Of a DNA stretch of 64,000 bases, positions 36,608 through 45,257 are shown one piece after another. The notes beneath the pieces are model-generated. The model had not been told where the DNA came from. It saw only the letters and a list, made by a program, of their open reading frames with translations, and searched no databases. The stretch's first letter is position 1, and each line of letters starts with the position of its first letter. Position numbers and translations under genes: made by a program. This stretch comes from Flagellimonas oceanensis (GTDB taxonomy: Bacteria > Bacteroidota > Bacteroidia > Flavobacteriales > Flavobacteriaceae): NCBI RefSeq assembly GCF_003992595.1, contig NZ_RZNA01000018.1, positions 112,151-176,150 of the forward strand, written 5' to 3'.

Positions 36608-39259
36608 ATGAGAATACTAGCTTTAATATTACTTACATGTTTTTTGCTTAAATCCTGTGGGACCCCAGAAAAGGGCAAGCAGGTCAACATTACCATAGAG
36701 AACAATAAAGAAGGTGCACCAATAACCCTTGGAATTCCTTTTCCAAAAGGTACACTCCATTCGGTGGACCATCTACGTCTGTTGACATCCCGAGGTACTG
36801 AGATTCCTTGTCAAACCACAGAAGTGAGCAATTGGGGGCCAACCGACGAAAGTGTTAAATGGGTATGGGTTTTCTTTTTCTCCGAAAAAGACTCAGAATA
36901 CATATTGGAATATGGTGATTCTGTAATACCCATACTTCCCAAAGAAAAGATTGTTTCCATGAACAACATGCGGCCCCAAGGTGGGATAGAGGTGAATACA
37001 GGGCCTTTGTCCTTCTCCATACATAAAAAAGGGAATGGTTTTTTGGATGAAGTGTTTTTGGATTCCAACAAAGATGGAAAGTTTGATAAGGAGGAGCTCA
37101 TTGTTTCTTCACCAGGAAAAAATAGGGGTTCTTTTCTCGATCTTTTGGATGATGCCGGAATAGATACTTCGAAAGCGGTGATAAATGAGGTGTTCAGGGA
37201 GAAAGGATCTGGCCCGATGCACAGTATATTCCGGATAGAAGGAACCTATACCTATAGCAGATCGGATAACAATCTGTCCCCTTTTACCATTTGGTTGCAC
37301 GCCTATGCGGGAAAAAGCTACATAAAAGTTTTGCATACCATGACCTATACAGGAATCCCGGACAAACATAAACCACAAGAAGGGGAACATGCCAATATTG
37401 CCACACAAAATAAGATAATCGTAACGGAGAACACTGAGAACGATATGGGTTGGACTCAGCCCAATGATCAAATTGCAGCCTGTGGGCTTCAGCTTAAATA
37501 CCATCTGGATAATGAAGTAAATGTTTCAATGCCTCTATATGAAGGAAGCTGGAAAGAAGACAAAGCCAATACTTTTCTGGAGGAAATCGCTGCCAATGGG
37601 GAATCCCCAGTTCAACTTTTACAACAAGGCCCGGCAAGGAGAAAGAGCACCAGTTTAAGAAGTTTGTACCTCAACGGTTTCAAAAAGGAGGACGATGGGA
37701 ACAATCCCGATACGGCTTTGGAATTTAGGGCCACTGTTTCAGAAGGGGAAGAAAGTAAAGCAATAGTGGAAAGGGCTAAAGGATGGCTCAACGTTACCGA
37801 CGGAAAACGAGGAGTAGGCGTTGGGATTAAAAACTTTATGAAGGAATATCCCAAAGGGATTGAGGTCGATCCTGCCAATGGAACTCTTTTGGGCAGTGTT
37901 TGGCCCAAGGAAAACGGTCCCATGAACTTTGCTAGACATAATACCGAACCGGATGGGGGCATGTTGGGCAATTTTGCCCAAGGGATTACCAAGACCACAG
38001 AGTTTGTCTATTACTTCCACAACAACGATGCTATGGATAAAGTAGGGAAAAAGATGGATTATATCATCGAAAACCCAGTGGCGCATGCCACACCTGAGTG
38101 GTATACCCAATCCAAGGCATACGGTAATATGGCCCCTTTTTCATCCAAGCATCCGGAATTTGAGAACGCCCTGCAATATAAATACCAATGGTGGGCCTAT
38201 AACCAAAAGCATGAGCCGTGGTATGGGATTTTCAACTATGGGGATGGGAAAAGTTACTACTTTAATGGAAAATGGGTACAATGGACCAATAATGAACCCA
38301 CAGTGGACTTCATGCTCTGGACCAACTTTATGCGGACAGGAGACTCCAAATATTATAATTTGGCCCAAGCCATGAGTAGGCATACCATGGATGTGGACAA
38401 TGTGCATTGGCCCAAAAAAAGAACCTATTATGGGGAGATAAATGATGCCATAGACTTCTGGAACTATGAGGATGAACCCAAGTCCACCCCCTATTTGGGC
38501 ATAGGAAGAAGGCATGCCAATGAACACTGGTATGCTCTTTTGAGTGCCCATGTATGGATACAAGGTTGGATTGCATCATATTACCTTTCTGCCGACCATA
38601 GGGCCCTCGAAGTGGCCAGAATGACTGGGGATACTTATATCAACAGAATATGGGGGGAGCATGATCTAAGGGGAAGAAGGTTATATCTATCCGTTTTAAA
38701 CCTTGTTGAACTGTACGATGCCACCAAGCTCCAAAAGTATAAGGACGAACTGGACGATAGGGTCAAGTTAATGTTGGAATTCCAGGAACGTCAGGGAGGA
38801 AACCTACTCTTGGATAGATATGGGTATAGTCAGACCTATGTTGCCCAAGGACTTTATAAGTACCAACAGATAACCGGTGATGAAACCGTGAGACAAGCTC
38901 TTTTGAAACATGCTCGCTGGGTCAGGGATGTGCCTCCCTTGAACCATGAGATGGAATCATATTTGGCGACCATATATCCATTGTTGATAGGATATGAGTT
39001 CAGTGGGGAAAAAGTGTATCTGAATGAAGCTCTTGAGAGAGCCAAAGTACTAATGATCGGAGAACTGCCCAAAGAACCAGCGTCCTATGAAAATGCGGAA
39101 GCTTTTAGCGAAGATCTGGTCAAGATTTCCTATTTGCCAAAAAGTAAAAAGAGCTTTACCAATTGGGAAACCAATCAAGGACTTCGCGTATTTGGATGGA
39201 CCCATGCCTATAACATTCCTTACCTGTTGTACTGGATGGACAAGGAACATATGAATTAA
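36608..39259 (+). CDS. Secreted YetA/PL26-like protein (putative exo-rhamnogalacturonan lyase)
   Basis: About 883 residues from the ATG at 36608, which gives a signal with a lipobox (LLKSC). The first domain (about 25-110) has PITLGIPFPKGTLHSVDHLR and WGPTDESVKWVWV, a pattern I associate with YetA and fungal exo-rhamnogalacturonan lyases (PL26). A long middle beta region and a helical (alpha/alpha-barrel-like) C-terminal part rich in Trp, His and Tyr follow. It overlaps the kinase gene if earlier starts are used. Family assignment is from memory and moderate; an envelope role in sugar-polymer breakdown is likely from the locus. Confidence 0.65.
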   Translation: MRILALILLTCFLLKSCGTPEKGKQVNITIENNKEGAPITLGIPFPKGTLHSVDHLRLLTSRGTEIPCQTTEVSNWGPTDESVKWVWVFFFSEKDSEYILEYGDSVIPILPKEKIVSMNNMRPQGGIEVNTGPLSFSIHKKGNGFLDEVFLDSNKDGKFDKEELIVSSPGKNRGSFLDLLDDAGIDTSKAVINEVFREKGSGPMHSIFRIEGTYTYSRSDNNLSPFTIWLHAYAGKSYIKVLHTMTYTGIPDKHKPQEGEHANIATQNKIIVTENTENDMGWTQPNDQIAACGLQLKYHLDNEVNVSMPLYEGSWKEDKANTFLEEIAANGESPVQLLQQGPARRKSTSLRSLYLNGFKKEDDGNNPDTALEFRATVSEGEESKAIVERAKGWLNVTDGKRGVGVGIKNFMKEYPKGIEVDPANGTLLGSVWPKENGPMNFARHNTEPDGGMLGNFAQGITKTTEFVYYFHNNDAMDKVGKKMDYIIENPVAHATPEWYTQSKAYGNMAPFSSKHPEFENALQYKYQWWAYNQKHEPWYGIFNYGDGKSYYFNGKWVQWTNNEPTVDFMLWTNFMRTGDSKYYNLAQAMSRHTMDVDNVHWPKKRTYYGEINDAIDFWNYEDEPKSTPYLGIGRRHANEHWYALLSAHVWIQGWIASYYLSADHRALEVARMTGDTYINRIWGEHDLRGRRLYLSVLNLVELYDATKLQKYKDELDDRVKLMLEFQERQGGNLLLDRYGYSQTYVAQGLYKYQQITGDETVRQALLKHARWVRDVPPLNHEMESYLATIYPLLIGYEFSGEKVYLNEALERAKVLMIGELPKEPASYENAEAFSEDLVKISYLPKSKKSFTNWETNQGLRVFGWTHAYNIPYLLYWMDKEHMN

Positions 39260-39276
39260 ATCTTGTAATCTTTGCG

Positions 39277-39315
39277 AAAAGAGGCGGTTCGATCATAGAT
39301 CAACGCCTCTTTTTT
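39277..39315 (+). terminator. Intrinsic terminator after the sugar locus
   Basis: AAAAGAGGCG at 39277-39286 pairs perfectly with CGCCTCTTTT at 39304-39313 around a 17-base loop, and the stem runs into a T-run (TTTTTT). It lies 17 bases after the stop of the PL26-like gene and before the DASS transporter, so it probably ends the sugar operon. Confidence 0.85.
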
Positions 39316-39345
39316 ATATAACCATACCAAATCAATTCAAAAAAC

Positions 39346-40776
39346 ATGTCATATAAACGTATGGGCCTTTTACTTGGTCCGATTCTGTTTCTTCTCATTC
39401 ATTTCTTTTTTAGCGGGGAGGGTCTCTCCTCCCAAGGAAGGGATATCTTGGCCGTTACCTTATGGATAGGTGTTTGGTGGATTTTGGAGGTGCTTCCGAT
39501 AGCTGCCACGGCGCTGCTTCCCATTGTTTTGTTTCCCATGTTGGGGGCACTGGGCCTAGAGGAAACCACAGCTAACTATGGCCATAAATATGTTTTCTTG
39601 TACATGGGTGGGTTTATGTTGGCAATGGCCATAGAAAAATGGAACCTGCACAAGAGAATCGCATTGCATATCATAAGGGCCATTGGTACCAATATGTATA
39701 CCATTGTATTAGGATTTATGGTGGCTACTGCGTTTCTTTCCATGTGGATATCGAACACGGCCACTGCAGTGATGGTAATGCCGATGGCCATATCCATTGT
39801 AAAACAGTTAAAGGACAATCCACGGACCGCCAAGGACGAAAATGCTGTTTTTGGCAAGTTGCTGATGCTTTCCATCGCATATTCGGCATCCATTGGAGGG
39901 ATAGCAACATTGATAGGTACCCCACCCAATCTGGTTTTCGCCGGTTTTGTACAGAAGGCCTATGGGTTGGATATCAGTTTTTGGCAATGGATGAAGTTTG
40001 GACTTCCGATATCGATTCTACTGTTGATTTTGGCATGGCTATACCTTACGCGGATTGCCTACCCGTTGCGGCAAGGAAGATTTCCTGGGGGAAGGGAAGA
40101 GATCCATAGGCTTATACAGGAACTGGGACCTATGAAAAGGGAAGAAAAGATTGTTATGGCCGTTTTTGTTCTTACCGCACTCTGTTGGATAACACGGTCG
40201 TTCTTATTACAAAAGATTGTTCCTGGGATAGATGATACCATAATAGCCATTGGAGCGGCACTTGTTTTGTTCATTTTGCCTGCTGGAAAGGGTAGGAAGA
40301 TGATAAAATGGGAAGAAGCTGTTCAGATTCCTTGGGGGATAATTCTGTTGTTTGGTGGAGGAATGGCCATCGCTAGTGGTTTTGAGACTAGTGGGTTGGC
40401 AATTTATCTGGGTTCACAAATGACATTCTTTGATGGATTACCCTTGCTTACGTTGATATTATTGGTCATAACCTGCATAAATTTTTTGACGGAAGTCACC
40501 TCGAATTTGGCCACTACGGCCATGATGTTGCCTGTTTTGGCACCATTGGCGGTGACCTTGGATGTTGATCCGTTCGTGTTGATGGTTGCCTGTACCACTG
40601 CCGCTTCCTGTGCTTTTATGCTTCCAGTGGCAACGCCCCCAAATGCGGTGGTCTTTGGATCGGGCTACCTTAGAATCCCCGATATGGTACGTACTGGTTT
40701 TTTAATGAATTTAATTTCCATTCTTGTGTTGGCCATTGCGGTGTATTTCCTATTGCCTCTATTTTTGAAAATATAA
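39346..40776 (+). CDS. DASS/SLC13-family sodium:carboxylate symporter
   Basis: A 476-residue membrane protein with about eleven helices. It carries both SNT-type motifs of the divalent anion:sodium symporters: WISNTATAVMVMP and TEVTSNLATTAMMLP, each followed by the hairpin motif PPNLVFAG or PPNAVVFG. Substrates in the family are succinate, malate, citrate or sulfate. It is separated from the sugar genes by a terminator, so it may have its own promoter. A product of sugar-acid breakdown would fit, but this is only inferred. Confidence 0.9.
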   Translation: MSYKRMGLLLGPILFLLIHFFFSGEGLSSQGRDILAVTLWIGVWWILEVLPIAATALLPIVLFPMLGALGLEETTANYGHKYVFLYMGGFMLAMAIEKWNLHKRIALHIIRAIGTNMYTIVLGFMVATAFLSMWISNTATAVMVMPMAISIVKQLKDNPRTAKDENAVFGKLLMLSIAYSASIGGIATLIGTPPNLVFAGFVQKAYGLDISFWQWMKFGLPISILLLILAWLYLTRIAYPLRQGRFPGGREEIHRLIQELGPMKREEKIVMAVFVLTALCWITRSFLLQKIVPGIDDTIIAIGAALVLFILPAGKGRKMIKWEEAVQIPWGIILLFGGGMAIASGFETSGLAIYLGSQMTFFDGLPLLTLILLVITCINFLTEVTSNLATTAMMLPVLAPLAVTLDVDPFVLMVACTTAASCAFMLPVATPPNAVVFGSGYLRIPDMVRTGFLMNLISILVLAIAVYFLLPLFLKI

Positions 40777-40915
40777 GGGATGGTGGAGGAATGTATGTTC
40801 ACATCAAAGAGAAATTTCTAGTAACATATTGAGTGGTTTGTTAAAAACCTATACCAATAATATCTTGTGACTAATTAATATCAAGGCGGATCATCGAATA
40901 ATCTTTTTAATCAAT

Positions 40916-40947
40916 ATGTCAAGTTTTTTGCGCATAAAACTTGACAT
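40916..40947. promoter_or_regulatory. Perfect 12-bp inverted repeat, probable AbiEi operator
   Basis: ATGTCAAGTTTT at 40916-40927 is the exact reverse complement of AAAACTTGACAT at 40936-40947, with an 8-base spacer. The right arm contains the TTG of the probable promoter. AbiEi antitoxins are known to repress their own operon by binding inverted repeats in the promoter, so this is very likely the operator. Confidence 0.8.
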
Positions 40948-40969
40948 GTAATTTATTTGGATATCTTTG
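40941..40969 (+). promoter_or_regulatory. Bacteroidota-type promoter of the abiE pair
   Basis: TTG at 40941-40943 and TATCTTTG at 40962-40969 are 18 bases apart, matching the Bacteroidota consensus TTG-N17-23-TAnnTTTG. The ATG at 40977 is only 8 bases downstream, so the mRNA would have almost no leader. Confidence 0.8.
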
Positions 40970-40976
40970 CATTGTA

Positions 40977-41702
40977 ATGACAATTGCGAAAAAAATAGCG
41001 GATAAAATAGCGGAACTCCCGAAGGACAGTACTTTTGGTTATGCCGATTTACCTATTCGGTCAGAAGAATATGTAACCGCTGCAAAGGCCTTGGAACGAC
41101 TACAAAAAAAAGGAATTATAAGAAAATTGTCCAAAGGCATTTTTTACAAACCCAATGTAACGGTTTTTGGAGAACTAAAGCCAAGGGAAGAGGATATTCT
41201 AAGACCATATTTATACGAAGATGGTAAGCGAATAGCCTATATAACCGGAACCTCTTTGTACAATCAGTTGAACCTGACTACCCAAATACCGTCACTATAC
41301 AAAATAGCAAGTGCCGAAAAGCGCATATATATTAATAGAGGCGGCATCAAAGCAAAGCCCGTAAAGAGCTACGCACCCGTTACTGATAAAAATTATAGGA
41401 TGTTGGGTTTTTTGGATGCCATGAAAGACCTTAATAGCATTCCGGATGTTGATAAAAAATCCGCTATTCTTATTTTTTTAAGACGTTTAGGGAAAATGAC
41501 ACCCAAAGAATTGGATGTACTCATCAAGTATGCTCTCTTGTACCCACCACGGGTAAGGGCTTTGTTGGGAGCACTATTAGAACAACTTGATGTGGCAATC
41601 GATATAAAAGAATTGAAAAACTCACTTAATCCACTTACTATCTATAGATATAATTTGCGTGATACCACATTGACAACACAACCAAATTGGAATATCGTAT
41701 GA
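40977..41702 (+). CDS. AbiEi-type antitoxin (DUF6088-like)
   Basis: A 241-residue protein. The N-terminal winged helix (about 1-60, including YVTAAKALERLQKKGIIRKL) binds DNA; the rest (YITGTSLYNQLNLTTQ, KKSAILIFLRRLGKMTPKEL) is the antitoxin domain. The ATG at 40977 was chosen because the upstream TTG of the open frame is the promoter element. The stop overlaps the start of the toxin gene (ATGA). It should neutralise the nucleotidyltransferase toxin in a type IV manner and repress the operon through the inverted repeat upstream. Confidence 0.88.
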   Translation: MTIAKKIADKIAELPKDSTFGYADLPIRSEEYVTAAKALERLQKKGIIRKLSKGIFYKPNVTVFGELKPREEDILRPYLYEDGKRIAYITGTSLYNQLNLTTQIPSLYKIASAEKRIYINRGGIKAKPVKSYAPVTDKNYRMLGFLDAMKDLNSIPDVDKKSAILIFLRRLGKMTPKELDVLIKYALLYPPRVRALLGALLEQLDVAIDIKELKNSLNPLTIYRYNLRDTTLTTQPNWNIV

Positions 41703-42673
41703 ATCTGCACACTAATAGTGAACTCTTTGCTGAGGCGATAAGGGCAACTGCCCAACGTATGGATATTCTAGAAATTTACGTGGAAAAGGATTATTGGATA
41801 TGCTATGCCCTAAAGCTCATTTATGAAAGTGCAAACAAAGATGAGGCCATATTTAAGGGGGGTACAGCTTTGTCAAAGTGTTTTAAATACATTGACCGTT
41901 TTAGTGAAGATATTGATTTGGTAGTATTGCGCAGGGAAGAAGAGACGGGGAGCCAATTAAAGAACAAGCTTAAAAGAATAACCAAGGAAATAGTAGAACC
42001 ATTCGAGGAGGTGGATATTGATGGAATCACCAATAAAATGGGAATGATAAGAAAGATTGCCTATAACTATCCCAAAATCTTTGAGGGCGATTTTGGACAA
42101 GTAAGGGATACTATCATTGTTGAAGCTACGTGGTTAGGTCACTTTGAACCATATATTAAGAAGGTCGTCAATACGTATATCTATGAAATGATGGTTGACT
42201 CAAACCAAACCAAACTAGCAGAGACTTATGGATTATTACCCTTTGAAGTACTTGTGTTGGATGTCAAAAGAACACTTTGCGAAAAAATAATGAGTTTGGT
42301 CCGGTTTTCCCATACTAAAAACCCAATTGAGGATTTGAACAACAAAATTAGGCATGTATACGATATTCATCAATTATTAAAGGATGAAACGGTTCTAGGA
42401 TTTTTCAATTCGGGTGCATTTGATAAAATGCTCCTAAGGGTAGCCCATGATGATACGCAAAGTTTTAAGAACAACAATGATTGGTTAAAGTACCACCCAA
42501 AACAAGCATTGATTTTCAAAGAACCTGAAAAAACATGGAACCAACTTAAAGATACCTATCGCAATGAGTTTGAGTATTTGGTTTATGGAAAATTGCCAAA
42601 AGAGGAAAGCATTTTGGAAATAATTCTGTCCATATCAAATAGACTCACAAAAATAAAATGGGAGAATGTATAA
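41699..42673 (+). CDS. AbiEii-type nucleotidyltransferase toxin
   Basis: A 324-residue protein of the DUF1814 nucleotidyltransferase family. The active-site motifs are FKGGTALSK (52-60) and RFSEDIDLVV (67-76, with Asp71 and Asp73), and a third conserved segment reads LDVKRTLCEKIMSLVRFS. Members stop growth by transferring nucleotides to a host target such as tRNA and give phage abortive infection. The ATG at 41699 overlaps the antitoxin stop. Base composition is AT-richer than the surrounding genes, in line with horizontal gain. Confidence 0.88.
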   Translation: MNLHTNSELFAEAIRATAQRMDILEIYVEKDYWICYALKLIYESANKDEAIFKGGTALSKCFKYIDRFSEDIDLVVLRREEETGSQLKNKLKRITKEIVEPFEEVDIDGITNKMGMIRKIAYNYPKIFEGDFGQVRDTIIVEATWLGHFEPYIKKVVNTYIYEMMVDSNQTKLAETYGLLPFEVLVLDVKRTLCEKIMSLVRFSHTKNPIEDLNNKIRHVYDIHQLLKDETVLGFFNSGAFDKMLLRVAHDDTQSFKNNNDWLKYHPKQALIFKEPEKTWNQLKDTYRNEFEYLVYGKLPKEESILEIILSISNRLTKIKWENV

Positions 42674-42749
42674 TGTAGATCAAATAGTAGACCAAAACAA
42701 GGACACGAAATGCAAATCTTTAATCTACTTATCTCTACCTACCCACTAT

Positions 42750-42809
42750 CCAGCAGAGGAAATCACTTCTGCCGTTGAATCGGTTGGATATCATTTTACC
42801 AAGAAATAA
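42750..42809 (+). pseudogene. 3' remnant of an HMA-domain gene
   Basis: Twenty codons to a stop read AEEITSAVESVGYHFTKK, against EEEITSAVESAGYHLTKK at the end of the HMA chaperone at 25344-25559. Nothing before 42750 matches, so the metal loop and most of the gene are missing. The following 26-base spacer is also nearly identical to the one after 25559. Confidence 0.88.
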
Positions 42810-42835
42810 AAGGAATGTCCAGAAGAATAGATTAA

Positions 42836-43210
42836 ATGGTTCAAATAGGATTGGGGGTTACCTTGATCCTATTCGGATTGTATAAGTTTTTTGGATTTCT
42901 GCCTCACGACCGTGTGATGACCGAGGAGTCCATTGCTGTTTACAAAGGACTATTGGCCAATAAATTTATAATGCCAACAGTGGGTGTGGTGGAACTGTTA
43001 CCAGTTATACTTTTGGTCGTTGGTAGATGGATAATTGTTGCATTGTTAGCTATGATTCCTATTGCTTTTGGAATCATGGGTTTTCACTTTGCGGTGGATA
43101 TACAGGGCATTTTTTGGGGAATTTTGATAGCTTTTGGGCTTGTTTACCTTCTTTCAATGCATTTTTCTAACGTTGGATACCTAATCAAGGAAGTGGATAC
43201 CATTGGTTGA
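42836..43210 (+). CDS. DoxX-like small membrane protein
   Basis: A 124-residue protein with four hydrophobic helices (about 3-20, 47-65, 67-88 and 91-110). The pattern IGLGVTLILFGLYKFFGFLP fits DoxX-like proteins, which are small membrane partners in redox or thiol stress. This is the full-length copy of the broken gene at 25585-25854. The following 297 bases contain a terminator and no gene that I can support. Confidence 0.75.
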   Translation: MVQIGLGVTLILFGLYKFFGFLPHDRVMTEESIAVYKGLLANKFIMPTVGVVELLPVILLVVGRWIIVALLAMIPIAFGIMGFHFAVDIQGIFWGILIAFGLVYLLSMHFSNVGYLIKEVDTIG

Positions 43211-43234
43211 ATATCGTGATTTTCCATAAACCGC

Positions 43235-43261
43235 AACCAATAATTGAATTTATTGGTTTTT
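43235..43261 (+). terminator. Intrinsic terminator after the DoxX-like gene
   Basis: AACCAATA (43235-43242) pairs with TATTGGTT (43251-43258) around an 8-base loop, and five T follow in the stem end and tail. CAACCAAT within the left arm can also pair with ATTGGTTG at 43202-43209, at the end of the DoxX-like gene, so two hairpins exclude each other. Confidence 0.55.
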
Positions 43262-43507
43262 GAAAATTCCTTTACTATAATATGTAAAGTTCAATTTTTT
43301 GTTTGTAATCGCCCCAAGGTGTCTTTGGCTTTTAAATTAAAGGGATATCAATCAGGAATATAAAGGGTAAGCGATATTTGAGGAAGAACGTTTCAATCTT
43401 TCATGGGTAAATTCCCTTACCTTGAAGGTGTATAGGATACGTAAAGTCAATGGTCTCAAAAATCATCAGTATGCGTTTTACCAAGTAGGGTTTGGTTCTC
43501 TGGGTGG

Positions 43508-45193
43508 TCAATATCCCGCAGCGGTATCGTCCCCTCGTTTGTCCGCCCCGCCCTCAAGTCTGCCGTCTTCCAGCACTCGGATGGCGTCTACCTTTCCTAT
43601 GATCCGGGTCCTGCCCTCATTGATTTGGTAGCCTTTTGCCTTTAGGGTTTCAATGGTTTCCAAAGGAAAGCCTTCGGGTTCGAACACGACTACATCGGGC
43701 ATCCATTGGTGGTGGAACCGCGGAGCGTTCACGGCATCCTGCATGCTGAGATTGAACTCGTGGACATTGAGTATGGTCTGGGCCACGGCCGTGATGATCG
43801 TGGAACCTCCAGGGGTGCCGACGACCATGTAAAGCTCGCCGTCCCTTTCCACTACGGTCGGTGACATACTGCTCAACATTCGTTTCTCGGGTGCAATACT
43901 GTTGGCCTCGGAGCCAGGAAGACCGAACATATTGGGAACACCGGGCTTGGTACTGAAATCATCCATTTCATTGTTCAGGAAAAATCCCAAGGCATCAATA
44001 TAAAGTTTGGAACCGTATCCACCGTTCAGGGTCGTGGTCGCACTGATGGCATTGCCCTCCGCATCGATAATGGAGTAGTGGGTGGTCTCGCTGCTTTCCA
44101 CAATTTCCACCGTTCCATGGCCTACTTCCGAGGACAAGGTGGCCCTATCAAAAGTAAAATCGGCCATTCTGCACTTTAAGTAGTCAACGTCCATGAGCCC
44201 CTTATAGGGAATGTCCACGAAATCGGGATCACCAAGGTAATGGTTCCGATCCGCATAGGCTCTTCTGGAAGCTTCGGTGAACAATTGGATGGCCCTTGTC
44301 GAATTGTGGCCATAGCTAGCTATTTCATAGGGTGCTATCATGGTAAAGATCTGATCCATGGTCATACCACCACTGCTGGGGGGACCCATTGAGATGATCT
44401 TGATGTCCTTGTAGTCAAATACAATGGGCGATCTCCACTTGGCCTCATACCTAGCGAGATCCTCCTCCGTGATCACACCTCCCTTTGCCTGTACATAGGC
44501 CGCTATTTTTTGGGCTACCTCCCCTTTGTAGAACCCATCACGTCCCTCGTTCATGATCTTTTCCAAGGTGGTGGCCAATGCCGGGTATTTGATGGTATCA
44601 CCAGCTTTGTACACGGTCGCGAACTTGGTGCTGTCACTATTAGCTTCAATGAATCGTTTTCGGGTACCTTCTAATCTTTTGGCCTGTTTTTCGGTCACCA
44701 CGACCCCTTTTCTCGCCAAGGCAATGATGGGTTCCATGATTTTGTTGAGGGGCAGTTTTCCGAATTTCTTGTGGACTTCCAGAACCCCGGCCACGGTACC
44801 TGGGACACCTACGGCGGTTCCCCCAGATGTGCTCAGCCCAGGTATGACATTGCCCAGGGAGTCGAGATACATGTCCCTATGGGCGGCCAATGGAGCCTTT
44901 TCCCTGTAATCGATACTTCCCACTTCACCATTACTCTTGCGATAGACCATAAATCCCCCGCCCCCGAGGTTTCCCGCAAAAGGGTAGGCCACCGCTAGGG
45001 AAAGTTCGGTGGCTACCATGGCATCGAAAACATTCCCGCCTTTTTTCATGATTTCAACGCCTATCTCCGAAGCTTCCCTACGTGCAGAGACGACCATGGC
45101 ATTTTCCGTGACCAAACCTGTCGGTTCGGCAGGTAACTCACGGGTACATTGGGTAAATAGTAGTAAGGGAAGAAAATATAGCATTCTTTTCAT
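43508..45193 (-). CDS. ggt: Gamma-glutamyltransferase/hydrolase, lipoprotein
   Basis: A 561-residue Ntn-hydrolase precursor that removes the gamma-glutamyl group from glutathione and related peptides. The signal peptide ends in a lipobox (LFTQC), so it is anchored in the envelope. Autocleavage should occur before the Thr at about residue 370 in ETTHYSIID, giving large and small subunits. Other family motifs are NLGGGGFMVYR, YREKAP, and GTPGGSTIITAVAQ. It is the last gene of the long - strand series and lies 64 bases behind the M14 peptidase. Confidence 0.93.
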   Translation of the reverse strand: MKRMLYFLPLLLFTQCTRELPAEPTGLVTENAMVVSARREASEIGVEIMKKGGNVFDAMVATELSLAVAYPFAGNLGGGGFMVYRKSNGEVGSIDYREKAPLAAHRDMYLDSLGNVIPGLSTSGGTAVGVPGTVAGVLEVHKKFGKLPLNKIMEPIIALARKGVVVTEKQAKRLEGTRKRFIEANSDSTKFATVYKAGDTIKYPALATTLEKIMNEGRDGFYKGEVAQKIAAYVQAKGGVITEEDLARYEAKWRSPIVFDYKDIKIISMGPPSSGGMTMDQIFTMIAPYEIASYGHNSTRAIQLFTEASRRAYADRNHYLGDPDFVDIPYKGLMDVDYLKCRMADFTFDRATLSSEVGHGTVEIVESSETTHYSIIDAEGNAISATTTLNGGYGSKLYIDALGFFLNNEMDDFSTKPGVPNMFGLPGSEANSIAPEKRMLSSMSPTVVERDGELYMVVGTPGGSTIITAVAQTILNVHEFNLSMQDAVNAPRFHHQWMPDVVVFEPEGFPLETIETLKAKGYQINEGRTRIIGKVDAIRVLEDGRLEGGADKRGDDTAAGY

Positions 45194-45257
45194 GGGTTTA
45201 TTTTTAAGGTACTTAATGTTGCTTTTCTGGATTCCGGGTTTTGCTCTTTTGTCCGGG

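Noticed and set aside
40941..40976. TTG start 12 codons upstream of the AbiEi ATG
   Set aside because: These bases hold the promoter -33 and -7 elements and part of the inverted repeat; the ATG at 40977 fits better.
43422..43631. 69-codon + strand frame
   Set aside because: Its second half is antisense to the end of the gamma-glutamyltransferase gene, and the first half has no family match that I know.
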